A DNA stretch of 64,000 nucleotides from Stakelama marina (lineage in GTDB: Bacteria > Pseudomonadota > Alphaproteobacteria > Sphingomonadales > Sphingomonadaceae). The position numbers and the translations under genes are program-made. The notes under the pieces were generated by a model. The model searched no databases, was not told where the DNA came from, and saw only the letters and a list, made by a program, of their open reading frames with translations. The stretch covers positions 1 through 64,000 of the forward strand of contig NZ_JAGRQC010000001.1 in NCBI RefSeq assembly GCF_018122655.1, read 5' to 3'. This document shows, piece after piece, positions 56,360 through 63,991 of the stretch; position 1 is the stretch's first letter; every line of letters starts with the position of its first letter.

Positions 56360-57187
56360 ATGGCGTTCTCAGTCAACACCAACGTCGGTGCGATGGCGGC
56401 TCTGCAGAGCCTGAATGCGACCAACAAGGGTCTCTCCCAGGTTCAGAGCCGCATCAACACCGGCTTGAACGTCGCCTCGACCAAGGACGATTCGGCATCG
56501 TTCACGATTGCGCAGACCCTCCGCGGTGACGTGGGTGGTCTCGGGGCGGTCAACTCGTCGCTCAACCGGGCGAAGAGCACCGTCGACGTGGCGGTTGCGG
56601 GTACGGAGCAGATCTCCGACATCCTCAACCAGATGAAGGCCAAGGCCATCCAGGCGTCGGACGACGGCCTGGACGCTGACAGCCGCACGGCGATCAATGC
56701 CGACTATACGGCTCTGAAGGAGCAGATCACCACGATCATCGCCTCTTCGGAGTTCAACGGCACGAACCTGCTGAAGGATGACGCGACCTCGACCGGCAAG
56801 GTCTCGGCGCTGCAGTCGCTCGATACCACGAGCACGCTGAGCGTTGCGAACCAGGCGTTCGACACCAACGTCACCACCGCCCTTGGCACCGGTCTTGGCA
56901 CCAAGGCCGATGCGGACACTGCGCTTACCGAAATCGACACCGTGACCGCCACGGTGACGAGCACGCTCAGCACGCTGGGTTCGGCTTCGCGCAAGATCGA
57001 GGGTCAGCTTGAATTCAACAGCAAGCTGTCCGACGTGATCGAAAGCGGTATCGGCAACCTCGTCGATGCCGACCTCGCCAAGGAGTCGGCGAAGCTGCAG
57101 GCCCTGCAGGTCAAGCAGCAGCTCGGCGTCCAGGCGCTGTCGATCGCCAACCAGGCGCCGCAGACGATCACCTCGCTGTTCCGCTAA
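56360..57187 (+). CDS. flagellin
   Basis: A 275-residue filament protein of the short alphaproteobacterial type. The N-terminus AFSVNTNVGAMAALQSLNAT and the C-terminal helix (ALQVKQQLGVQALSIANQAP) are typical D0 regions; the variable middle is small. ATG 56360 follows AAGGAA. It is monocistronic with a perfect intrinsic terminator. The 235-base leader has no CTATAATR box, so it may use a different promoter class. GC use is even across the gene. Confidence 0.97.
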   Translation: MAFSVNTNVGAMAALQSLNATNKGLSQVQSRINTGLNVASTKDDSASFTIAQTLRGDVGGLGAVNSSLNRAKSTVDVAVAGTEQISDILNQMKAKAIQASDDGLDADSRTAINADYTALKEQITTIIASSEFNGTNLLKDDATSTGKVSALQSLDTTSTLSVANQAFDTNVTTALGTGLGTKADADTALTEIDTVTATVTSTLSTLGSASRKIEGQLEFNSKLSDVIESGIGNLVDADLAKESAKLQALQVKQQLGVQALSIANQAPQTITSLFR

Positions 57188-57228
57188 GTGGTGTATCTTG
57201 CTCTCCCGCGTTGATGGGCGGGCATTTC

Positions 57229-57262
57229 GGGGGTCGGACGCATGTCCGGCCCCCATTTTTTT
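57229..57262 (+). terminator. intrinsic terminator after the flagellin gene
   Basis: An 11-bp stem (57229-57239 with 57244-57254, one G-T pair), 4-base loop, then ATTTTTTT (57255-57262). A textbook terminator for a highly expressed gene. Confidence 0.93.
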
Positions 57263-57317
57263 GGGTGCGGAGTGAAAATGAAGCGGCGGCAAAGCCTGCG
57301 CTTTCGGGCGTCAGCGT

Positions 57318-57325
57318 CTATAATG
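57318..57325 (+). promoter_or_regulatory. CTATAATG box 6 (unknown gene after flagellin)
   Basis: CTATAATG on the plus strand, followed by GAGAGGGAG and a TTG start at 57353. This is the only plus-strand box whose single downstream gene is clear. Confidence 0.6.
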
Positions 57326-57352
57326 AATCCAGGCAGAGAGGGAGTAAACGGT

Positions 57353-57757
57353 TTGTTTCCCAGAGTTCGGGAGATCGCCGACGCATTCGGGGCGGTTGTG
57401 CGGGTCAGCGTGGAACCGCATCCCGGAGGTGCGCTGGTCGTGATCGACCGACCCGATTCGCCGCGCGCGGGCAAGGTGATGCTCGATGCTTACGGCGCGG
57501 ACATCCTGCTCGGATACATCATGTCGGCGCGACTGGCGGTGCCGGGCGAGATGCCCGAGGAAGAAATCGGCGGTGCCTTTCCGACGCGGTTCCAGCTTGA
57601 AAACGAACCCGCCTCCGCCGTGATCATCGACCAGCTTCATCAGCCCAGGCCCTTCCATATTCCGGCCCCCTTATGGGACCGGGTCTATGCCGAGCTATGC
57701 CTTGTCTGCGCCCATGCGCGCGAGCTGGAACGTCGCCGCGCGGCGCGCGTACATTGA
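57353..57757 (+). CDS. protein of unknown function in the flagellar region
   Basis: A 134-residue cytoplasmic protein, family not recognised. It holds FPRVREIADAFGAVVRVSVE, an aspartate-rich middle (VIDRPDSPRAGKVMLDAYG) and a basic C-terminus (RELERRRAARVH). The TTG at 57353 follows GGGAG with eight bases; ATG 57323 inside box 6 would overlap the promoter and is less likely. It sits just after the flagellin terminator and is coupled (TGATG) to the next frame, so the two may work together. Confidence 0.65.
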   Translation: MFPRVREIADAFGAVVRVSVEPHPGGALVVIDRPDSPRAGKVMLDAYGADILLGYIMSARLAVPGEMPEEEIGGAFPTRFQLENEPASAVIIDQLHQPRPFHIPAPLWDRVYAELCLVCAHARELERRRAARVH

Positions 57758-57864
57758 TGCGCAAACCTCCGCAAAAACCCGTAGCGTGTTTCACCGGGAT
57801 TGGTCGAACGCATGATATCCGCGACAATGCGCGCCTCTTAACGGTCGCACATAAGGGTCATGCG

Positions 57865-58191
57865 TTGAGCGCACACGTCTTTGCCAATCAGTTCTCGTCG
57901 ACTGCCGGCGCCAGCTCCATCCGCGAATTTTCGGTGAGCATGCGTCTGTCGCTTGCCGACGTGGGCGCGCTGTGGGCCGTGGCGGCCGACAAGCTGATGC
58001 AGAGCGGCGATCTCGACATGGACGACGTGATCGATGTGATCGGCCCGCAGGAGGATCCGTCGCTGGCCGATTGCCTGGCGGTCGTCGTCGGGCCCGTCCC
58101 GCCGGCTGGCTGCGAGGTGCGCGATTTCTCAATCGAAGAGGTCGTGCCGCAGGGCGATGTGCAGGCAGAGGCCGCCACGCTCGCCGCCTGA
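57865..58191 (+). CDS. protein of unknown function, second gene after box 6
   Basis: About 108 residues if TTG 57865 is used (AAGGG seven bases upstream), or 144 from ATG 57757, which overlaps the previous stop. The readable core is SIREFSVSMRLSLADVGALW then AVAADKLMQSGDLDMDDVID, acidic and helical, without signal or membrane segment. No family is recognised. The position between flagellin and the structured RNA candidate, and its operon-like link to the previous gene, suggest a motility role. Confidence 0.5.
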   Translation: MSAHVFANQFSSTAGASSIREFSVSMRLSLADVGALWAVAADKLMQSGDLDMDDVIDVIGPQEDPSLADCLAVVVGPVPPAGCEVRDFSIEEVVPQGDVQAEAATLAA

Positions 58192-58195
58192 AAAT

Positions 58196-58405
58196 CAGAC
58201 AAGCCGATCAGAGACCGGGCACGGCGACGCTGTTTGGGGGAACAGTTGTTGTTGCACCGCTCTCTGCGAAGAGAGGACTTCCGGGGGCGCCCCCTCGACA
58301 GGGAGCGAACACGAAGGGGCCTTATCCTGCGAAAGGGGCACGCAGGAACCCCGGAAGTCCGAACATGGCATGTCGCGATACAAGGGAGGAAGCAGCCATG
58401 TCCTT
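58196..58405 (-). ncRNA. candidate structured small RNA with C-rich loops under motility box 8
   Basis: Read on the minus strand from just after box 8: a 7-bp hairpin ACATGGC/GCCATGT (58395-58401 with 58363-58369) whose loop holds CTTCCTCCCTT; a 12-bp closing stem (58349-58360 with 58275-58286) around two hairpins, CCTGCG/CGCAGG (loop TGCCCCTTT) and GCCCC/GGGGC (loop with GCTCCCTG); then CTCTCT/AGAGAG (58260-58275) and CTGTT/AACAG (58230-58245, loop CCCCCA). A weak end signal follows near 58196 (GATTTTC). C-rich anti-Shine-Dalgarno loops are typical of some alphaproteobacterial small RNAs. The plus strand has the same pairs, so orientation is inferred. Confidence 0.45.
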
Positions 58406-58409
58406 CTTT

Positions 58410-58417
58410 CATTATAG
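58410..58417 (-). promoter_or_regulatory. CTATAATG box 8 (faces the structured RNA candidate)
   Basis: CTATAATG on the minus strand downstream of flgD. No good protein gene starts within 60 bases on this strand; the folded element begins at once. Confidence 0.5.
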
Positions 58418-58455
58418 CGCGCCGTACCCGCCTCAGGCGGCCATGCGCTTGATTT

Positions 58456-59121
58456 TTAGCCGTTCTGCGACACCATCCGGACCATCGCCGAGGCTGGAAG
58501 CGTGGCGCCGTTGACGCCGAGCTGAACCGCGCCATCGACGGTCGCGACCTCGCCCACCGTGCCTACGCTATGAACCGTGACAGGGACGCTGGTTCCGTTC
58601 GAGTCGAGACCTTGCAGCTCCAGCGAGTAGCTGCCCGGCGCGACCTTGCCGCCATTGGCGAGCGAGCCGTCCCAAACGAACTCGCCGTCCTTGCCGGGTG
58701 TAAGCGTGCGCGTTTCGACGACGCGGCCGCTGGCGTCGCTGATCGTGGCGGTGACGGACTGAACCGAACGGTCGGCCTGCCAGCGCCACTGCGCCGGCGT
58801 GTCCGCCGACAGGCCCGCGACGGGCGTGTCGAATTCAGCCTGTCTGCCGAGGAAATTCGCCGCCTGCGCCATGTCCTGCGTCGACAGGCTGGAGAGGATG
58901 TCCTTGAGCGTCGACGTCTGCTGGATCGACTGTTCGACCTGCGAATATTGCACCAGCTGCTGCGTATATTCCGACGTATCCATCGGATCGAGCGGGTCCT
59001 GGTTCTGCATCTGCGTCGTCAACAGGTTCAGGAACATGTTGAAATCGGCGGTGAGGCTGCTGGTCGCGGCTGGCGATGCGGCTACGTTCTGCGCCGTGGT
59101 CGCGGCGGAAATGCTGGTCAT
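58456..59121 (-). CDS. flgD: flagellar hook cap / assembly protein FlgD
   Basis: A 221-residue hook scaffolding protein. The N-terminal motif FLNLLTTQMQNQDPLDPMDT and the following SEYTQQLVQYSQVEQS are diagnostic. The C-terminal half is the FlgD Ig-like/TUDOR region (PGSYSLELQGLDSNGTSVPV). It starts 12 bases after fliK, so fliK-flgD are one operon under box 7. Confidence 0.96.
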   Translation of the reverse strand: MTSISAATTAQNVAASPAATSSLTADFNMFLNLLTTQMQNQDPLDPMDTSEYTQQLVQYSQVEQSIQQTSTLKDILSSLSTQDMAQAANFLGRQAEFDTPVAGLSADTPAQWRWQADRSVQSVTATISDASGRVVETRTLTPGKDGEFVWDGSLANGGKVAPGSYSLELQGLDSNGTSVPVTVHSVGTVGEVATVDGAVQLGVNGATLPASAMVRMVSQNG

Positions 59122-59133
59122 GGTCTGTAATCC

Positions 59134-60483
59134 TCAGGCGAAGAGATCGACGCCGCCACTGGCGCGGACTCGTCGATAGGCGGGTTCTTCCGGCATCGGT
59201 TCACCGGTATGGGCGAGGGTGTCGGGGTGCTGCGGCGTGTGCGTGTGGCGCTGGCCGTGCTGGCTGCCATCCTGTCCACGCCCGTCGAAGCGGAATGATT
59301 GCCCGTCGGTGCGCACACCGGCATCGCCCAGCGCGCGCGCAAGGTCCTGGCTGTCGCGGCGCAGCATATCGAGCGCGGCGTTGCTTTCGGCGCTGACATG
59401 CGCGCGCAGGCTGCCCTGATCGTCGAAATGCATGCGGACATGGATGCGACCGAGTTCGGCCGGATCGAGACGGATCGTCAGGCTGTCGCGACCGTCCTTG
59501 CTGTGCTTCGCGATTTCGACCGCGAGGTCCTTGCCGATCTGTCCGGCGCGAGCCGACACAACCGCTTCGGACGGGGCTGTGTGCGATGGCATGCGAATGG
59601 TGTCCGCCGCCTTGGGGGTGTTGTGATCCGCGCCAGAACCGGTTGCCGCCGCCAGCGATGAAGCACCGTCGCCACCATCGTTTGCGATGTGGCGGGCAAA
59701 GTCGTTCGCCGTGCCGTCTGCTGCCGGCTGAGCCGGGGCAGGGGTGGCGCGACCGCCAAGCTGTGCGGCGCCCGAACGCAGGGTTTCCTTGTCCTTGCGC
59801 GCGACCGCCGGCAGCGACGCATCGTCATCGGGTTCGGAAGTTTCTTGCGCCGCGTCTTGCGAGGGGTGAAGCTTCGCGGCTTCGACCGGTGCGGCGGCCG
59901 ACGGCGGCAGCGATGCCACGATATCGTTCACGGGCCGCACGTCCTTGGCCGTCAGATGCTCCTTGTCCTTCGGCTCGGGCGCCGAATCCATGGCAGGCTG
60001 AGCGTCGATGACGGCCTCTTCAGGTTCGCCTTCGGTCTCAGTTGCAGTCTTGTCGAGCTGCGGAGATGCGTCCGCTACCGGCTTTGGCGTAATGGCCTGC
60101 ATCTCGCCGTCGGGTTTATTGCCCGGCGTCGATTGGGTCACCGTCTTGCCCTTGGCATCGTCCGCCGGGGGCATTTGCTCCGTCGCCGCAGGATCGGCCA
60201 CCGTGCCCAGCTTGCCATCGGCTGCGGTCGGCGCGGTGGCGATACCGGGTTGAGCCTGCGCCGCGCCGGTTCCGGCGTCAGTGGCGAGCAACGCGTTCAT
60301 GCCGGGTGCGGTCGGCAGGCCGGAGCCGGCCGGTGGCGCACCCTCTGCCGGGGCGCCCATGGGCGCCGCGCCGAGAAGGCTCGCAAAGGCATTGCCGCCG
60401 CCGCTGCCATTGAATGGGGTGGCGCCCCCGGACAACCTTGGGGAGAAGTTGCTGCCGGTGACGAGCGAGAGGAAATAGGTCAT
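59134..60483 (-). CDS. fliK: flagellar hook-length control protein FliK
   Basis: A 449-residue secreted ruler protein. A long Ala/Pro/Asp-rich, low-complexity first part leads to the conserved C-terminal domain (KDGRDSLTIRLDPAELGRIH, then VRMHFDDQGSLRAHVSAESN and LRRDSQDLARALGDAGVRTD). Position before flgD supports the call. ATG 60483 follows AAAGGAC. FliK measures hook length and switches export specificity through FlhB. Confidence 0.93.
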   Translation of the reverse strand: MTYFLSLVTGSNFSPRLSGGATPFNGSGGGNAFASLLGAAPMGAPAEGAPPAGSGLPTAPGMNALLATDAGTGAAQAQPGIATAPTAADGKLGTVADPAATEQMPPADDAKGKTVTQSTPGNKPDGEMQAITPKPVADASPQLDKTATETEGEPEEAVIDAQPAMDSAPEPKDKEHLTAKDVRPVNDIVASLPPSAAAPVEAAKLHPSQDAAQETSEPDDDASLPAVARKDKETLRSGAAQLGGRATPAPAQPAADGTANDFARHIANDGGDGASSLAAATGSGADHNTPKAADTIRMPSHTAPSEAVVSARAGQIGKDLAVEIAKHSKDGRDSLTIRLDPAELGRIHVRMHFDDQGSLRAHVSAESNAALDMLRRDSQDLARALGDAGVRTDGQSFRFDGRGQDGSQHGQRHTHTPQHPDTLAHTGEPMPEEPAYRRVRASGGVDLFA

Positions 60484-60515
60484 GCGGTCCTTTCACCCGG
60501 GGGGCGCCTGTGGAG

Positions 60516-60523
60516 CATTATAG
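60516..60523 (-). promoter_or_regulatory. CTATAATG box 7 (fliK-flgD operon)
   Basis: CTATAATG on the minus strand, about 34 bases before the fliK ATG, in the short gap after flhA. It would give fliK-flgD their own transcript. Confidence 0.6.
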
Positions 60524-60538
60524 AAGCCTGCGCGGTCA

Positions 60539-62644
60539 TCAGGCGGCTTCGAGCGCAGTTTGATTGCCGATGCTGCCGAGCGAGCGAATCCGCGTGCGCG
60601 GGTGGATCTCGTTCTGCGACAGGACGACGGTCGCCGGGCGCACGCGCTCGATGATCGAGCGGACGAACGGGCGGATCATCGGATTGACGAGGATGCACGG
60701 GATTTCACCCTCTCCGGCAAGCCGGTCGTACAGCTCGCGCACCTGACCGATGAAGTTCTGGAGGCTCGATGGCGCCATGGCGAGATGCCGCTCGTCGCCA
60801 TCGCCGATGATGCTTTCGGCGAACTCCTGGTCCCAGTGCGCCGACAGCGTCAGGATCGGGATCGCGCCGTCGCGGCTCTGCTGGGCGCTGATCTGGCGGG
60901 CAAGCCGTGCGCGGACATGCTCGGTCATCTGCGTCAGATTCTGGGTCAGCGGCGCCGCTTCGGCGATGCCTTCGAGGATCGTCGCCATGTCGCGGATCGA
61001 CACGCCTTCGGATAGCAGGTTCTGAAGGATGCGCTGCACGCCCGAGATGCTGATCTTCGCAGGTACCAGATCGGCGACGAGCTTTTCGGTATCCTTGTGA
61101 ACGTCGCTCAGCAGCTTCTGCGTCTCGGTATAGGAGAGCAGGTCGGCGATATTGTCCTTCACCAGCTCGGTCAGGTGCGTGGTGATGATCGTTCCGCAAT
61201 CGACGACGGTCAGATTGCGCAGCCCGGCCTCGTCGCGCAGTTCGCGGTCGATCCACATCGCGGGCAGGCCGAACACGGGTTCGCGCGTCGCCTCGCCCGG
61301 CAGGCCGATATCGCCGCCGCCGGGATTGATGACCATCAGCCGGTCGATGCGAATCTCGCCCGCTGCCGCCTCGGTCTCGCGAATGAAGACGCGGTACTCG
61401 TTCGCGCCCAGCGCCATATTGTCGAGGATGCGGACGGCGGGCAGCACGAAGCCGAAATCGGTCGCCATCTGGCGGCGCAGCGCGCGGACCTGATCGTCAA
61501 GCCGCGGTTCGGTGTTCGATCCGTTGATGATCGGCAGCAGGCCATATCCGATTTCGACGCGCACTGCGTCGATCGCCAGCGTGTTGGCGATCGGTTCTTC
61601 GGTTTCGACGGCGGCCGCTTCCGCTTCCGCCTTCTCTGCCTTGGCGCGCGCCGCCTCGGCCTCTGCCTTGCGGCTGAGCGCCCATGCTCCATAGCCGCAC
61701 GCACCGGCGAGCGTCGCAAAGGGCAGGAAGGGCAGGCCGGGCATCAGCGCCAGTGCGCCGAGCAACACCGCAACCATGCCGAACGCCTTGGGATAGCGGC
61801 CAAGCTGTTCGCTCAGCGCCGTGCCGGTCTTGCCGGCCATGCCGCCCTTCGACACGAGCAGACCCGCCGCGGTCGATACGATCAGCGCCGGAATCTGGCT
61901 GACAAGGCCGTCGCCGACGGTCAGCAGCGTATAGGTCTTGAACGCTTCGCCAAATGCCACGCCGTGGATCGCGACGCCGATGACGAGGCCGATCAGCACG
62001 TTGATGCCGGTAATCAGCAAGCCAGCGATGGCATCGCCCTTCACGAACTTCGACGCACCGTCCATCGCGCCGAAAAAGCCGCTTTCGGCTTCCAGCTCCT
62101 GCCGGCGCGAGCGTGCCTGTTCCTCGCTTATCATGCCGGCGCCCAGATCGGCGTCGATCGCCATCTGCTTGCCGGGCATCGCGTCGAGGCTGAACCGCGC
62201 GGCGACTTCGGCGATGCGTCCGGCGCCTTTGGTGATGACGACGAAGTTGATGACGACGAGGATGATGAAGATCGTCAGACCGATCACGGTCTCGCCGCCC
62301 ATCAGAAACTGGCCGAACGCGGCGATGACGCCGCCCGCGGCGTGCGGACCTTCGTGACCGTGGCCCAGGATCAGGCGGGTGGAGGCAAGGTTCAGGCCGA
62401 GCCGCAGCATCGTCGCGATCAGGAGGATCGTCGGGAAGGCCGAAAGCTGGAGCGGCTTTTCGATGAACAGCGCGGTCATCAGGATCATCACCGAAAGGGT
62501 GATCGAGAGCGCGAGGCCGAAATCGAGCATCCAGCCGGGCATCGGGAGGATCAGCATCGCGATGATACCGATCACGCCGATGGCGAGCGCGAGGTCGCGA
62601 TTGGCGCCGATGCGCTGGAGAAGGTCGGTGATCTGCTGCGGCAT
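60539..62644 (-). CDS. flhA: flagellar export gate protein FlhA
   Basis: A 701-residue inner membrane export protein. Eight N-terminal helices (for example LALAIGVIGIIAMLILPMPG and LMTALFIEKPLQLSAFPTIL), the FHIPEP-type loop (VITKGAGRIAEVAARFSLDA then MPGKQMAIDADL), and a large cytoplasmic domain ending in ERVRPATVVLSQNEIHPRTR. Length is normal. It follows flbD by 21 bases. Confidence 0.97.
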   Translation of the reverse strand: MPQQITDLLQRIGANRDLALAIGVIGIIAMLILPMPGWMLDFGLALSITLSVMILMTALFIEKPLQLSAFPTILLIATMLRLGLNLASTRLILGHGHEGPHAAGGVIAAFGQFLMGGETVIGLTIFIILVVINFVVITKGAGRIAEVAARFSLDAMPGKQMAIDADLGAGMISEEQARSRRQELEAESGFFGAMDGASKFVKGDAIAGLLITGINVLIGLVIGVAIHGVAFGEAFKTYTLLTVGDGLVSQIPALIVSTAAGLLVSKGGMAGKTGTALSEQLGRYPKAFGMVAVLLGALALMPGLPFLPFATLAGACGYGAWALSRKAEAEAARAKAEKAEAEAAAVETEEPIANTLAIDAVRVEIGYGLLPIINGSNTEPRLDDQVRALRRQMATDFGFVLPAVRILDNMALGANEYRVFIRETEAAAGEIRIDRLMVINPGGGDIGLPGEATREPVFGLPAMWIDRELRDEAGLRNLTVVDCGTIITTHLTELVKDNIADLLSYTETQKLLSDVHKDTEKLVADLVPAKISISGVQRILQNLLSEGVSIRDMATILEGIAEAAPLTQNLTQMTEHVRARLARQISAQQSRDGAIPILTLSAHWDQEFAESIIGDGDERHLAMAPSSLQNFIGQVRELYDRLAGEGEIPCILVNPMIRPFVRSIIERVRPATVVLSQNEIHPRTRIRSLGSIGNQTALEAA

Positions 62645-62665
62645 GATGGGGTGTTCCGGTCAGCG

Positions 62666-63991
62666 TCAGTGCGAAGGGGCGACGGGGATGCCGGCTTCGA
62701 CGAAGCTCTTCAGCTTGTTGCGCATCGTGCGCACCGAAATGCCGAGGATCGACGAAGCAGAGGTGCGGTTGCCCTGGCAGCGCTCCAGCGTTTGCAGGAT
62801 CAGTTCGCGTTCGACATCGGCGACGGTGTGTCCGACAAGGCCCTCGACCGTGATTTCGTCGCTCGCCGTTTCGGCAGGCGCATGTTCGGCGAGCCGCGAA
62901 CCGTCGGCATGGACAAGGGCATCGGCGCCGATCGTGTCGCTGCGCGAGATCAGCATCGCCCGGTGAACCGTTTCTTCCAGTTCGCGGACATTGCCGGGCC
63001 AACGATAGCGCGCGAGGATCGCGAGTGCCTCATCGTCGAAACCGCGGCGGGGCATGTCGTTGGCCGCAGCGAGATGCTCGGCGAAGTGGTGGGCAAGCGC
63101 TGCGATGTCTTCGCCGCGTTCGCGCAGCGGCGGCAGGTTGACCTCGGCAAGGCTCAACCGGGCAAGAAGGTCGGCGCGAAAACCGCCATGGGCCACCTGT
63201 TCCTTCAAATCGCGCGAAGTGCTTGCGATCAGTCTTGCGGTCAGAACGGACGGTCTTGCGGCGCCCAGCCGGCGGACTTCGCGCTGTTGCAGCGCGCCGA
63301 GCAGATCGGCCTGGAGCGTCGGCGACAGCGATTCGATCCCGCGCAGGAAGACGGTGCCGTTCGCCGCTTCCTCCAGACGACCGACACGCGGGGCGACCGC
63401 GCCGGCAAAGGCGCCGGCTTCGTGACCGAACAGTTCGGAAGAAAGGATTTCGTGAGCGACACCCTGGCATTCGACGCTGATGAAATGCCCGGTCCGGGTG
63501 GAGGCTGCGTGAATCGCGCGCGCCATCACTTCCTTGCCGGTGCCGGGCTCGCCGCGGATCAGGATCGGCGCGGCGGAGGCCGCCATCGACAACCCGAAGC
63601 GCGCCGCGCGCGTCATTGCATCGGTCTTGGCGATCATCCGCAGCGGCCGGTGCGCGACCGACATGATCGCCGCGGCGATCAGATCGCGTTGCGGCGGCAG
63701 CGGCAGATAGTCGCGGGCGCCGGCGCGCACCGCCGCCACCGCACGGTCGGCGGGGGCGTCGATGCCGCAGGCGATCACGGGCACGCTCATCCGCTCGACA
63801 CCGAGCCGGGCGATGAAGCCGGCCACGTCGAGCGCGACGTCGATCATCACCAGATCGCCACCGGCGCGGCGAAGCTGTTCGAGCGCTGCGGCCGCGTCAT
63901 CGGCCATGCACACCTGGGCACCCGTTTCGCGCGCCATTTCGGCGGCCTGGCGGAAGGTGGTGCGCGGCGCGCCGACCAGCAGCATCCGCAC
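62666..63991 (-). CDS. flbD: FlbD-type flagellar regulator with degenerate AAA+ motifs
   Basis: A 441-residue protein with FlbD-like architecture: a degenerate receiver (VPVIACGIDAPADRAVAAVR, AGARDYLPLPP), an AAA+ domain and a Fis-type HTH (ILQTLERCQGNRTSASSILG, ISVRTMRNKLKSF). Walker A is kept (GEPGTGKEV), but the sigma-54 contact loop reads GAFAGA instead of GAFTGA, and Walker B reads TVFLRGIE, where DE is expected at RG. FlbD normally activates sigma-54 flagellar promoters; this one probably cannot hydrolyse ATP in the normal way. The GTG start at 63991 is at the window edge, so an earlier start outside is possible. Confidence 0.9.
   Translation of the reverse strand: MRMLLVGAPRTTFRQAAEMARETGAQVCMADDAAAALEQLRRAGGDLVMIDVALDVAGFIARLGVERMSVPVIACGIDAPADRAVAAVRAGARDYLPLPPQRDLIAAAIMSVAHRPLRMIAKTDAMTRAARFGLSMAASAAPILIRGEPGTGKEVMARAIHAASTRTGHFISVECQGVAHEILSSELFGHEAGAFAGAVAPRVGRLEEAANGTVFLRGIESLSPTLQADLLGALQQREVRRLGAARPSVLTARLIASTSRDLKEQVAHGGFRADLLARLSLAEVNLPPLRERGEDIAALAHHFAEHLAAANDMPRRGFDDEALAILARYRWPGNVRELEETVHRAMLISRSDTIGADALVHADGSRLAEHAPAETASDEITVEGLVGHTVADVERELILQTLERCQGNRTSASSILGISVRTMRNKLKSFVEAGIPVAPSH

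Noticed and set aside
58363..58401. GGAGGAAGCAGCC resembles the conserved part of SRP RNA
   Set aside because: The 5-prime partner (GGTCAGGTCC-type) and GGAA tetraloop are missing, and the stem ACATGGC/GCCATGT does not fit SRP helix 8.
57888..58424. Long minus-strand open frame starting in box 8
   Set aside because: It runs antisense through the unknown gene and the folded region, with Arg/Ser/Cys-rich shadow composition and no ribosome binding site.
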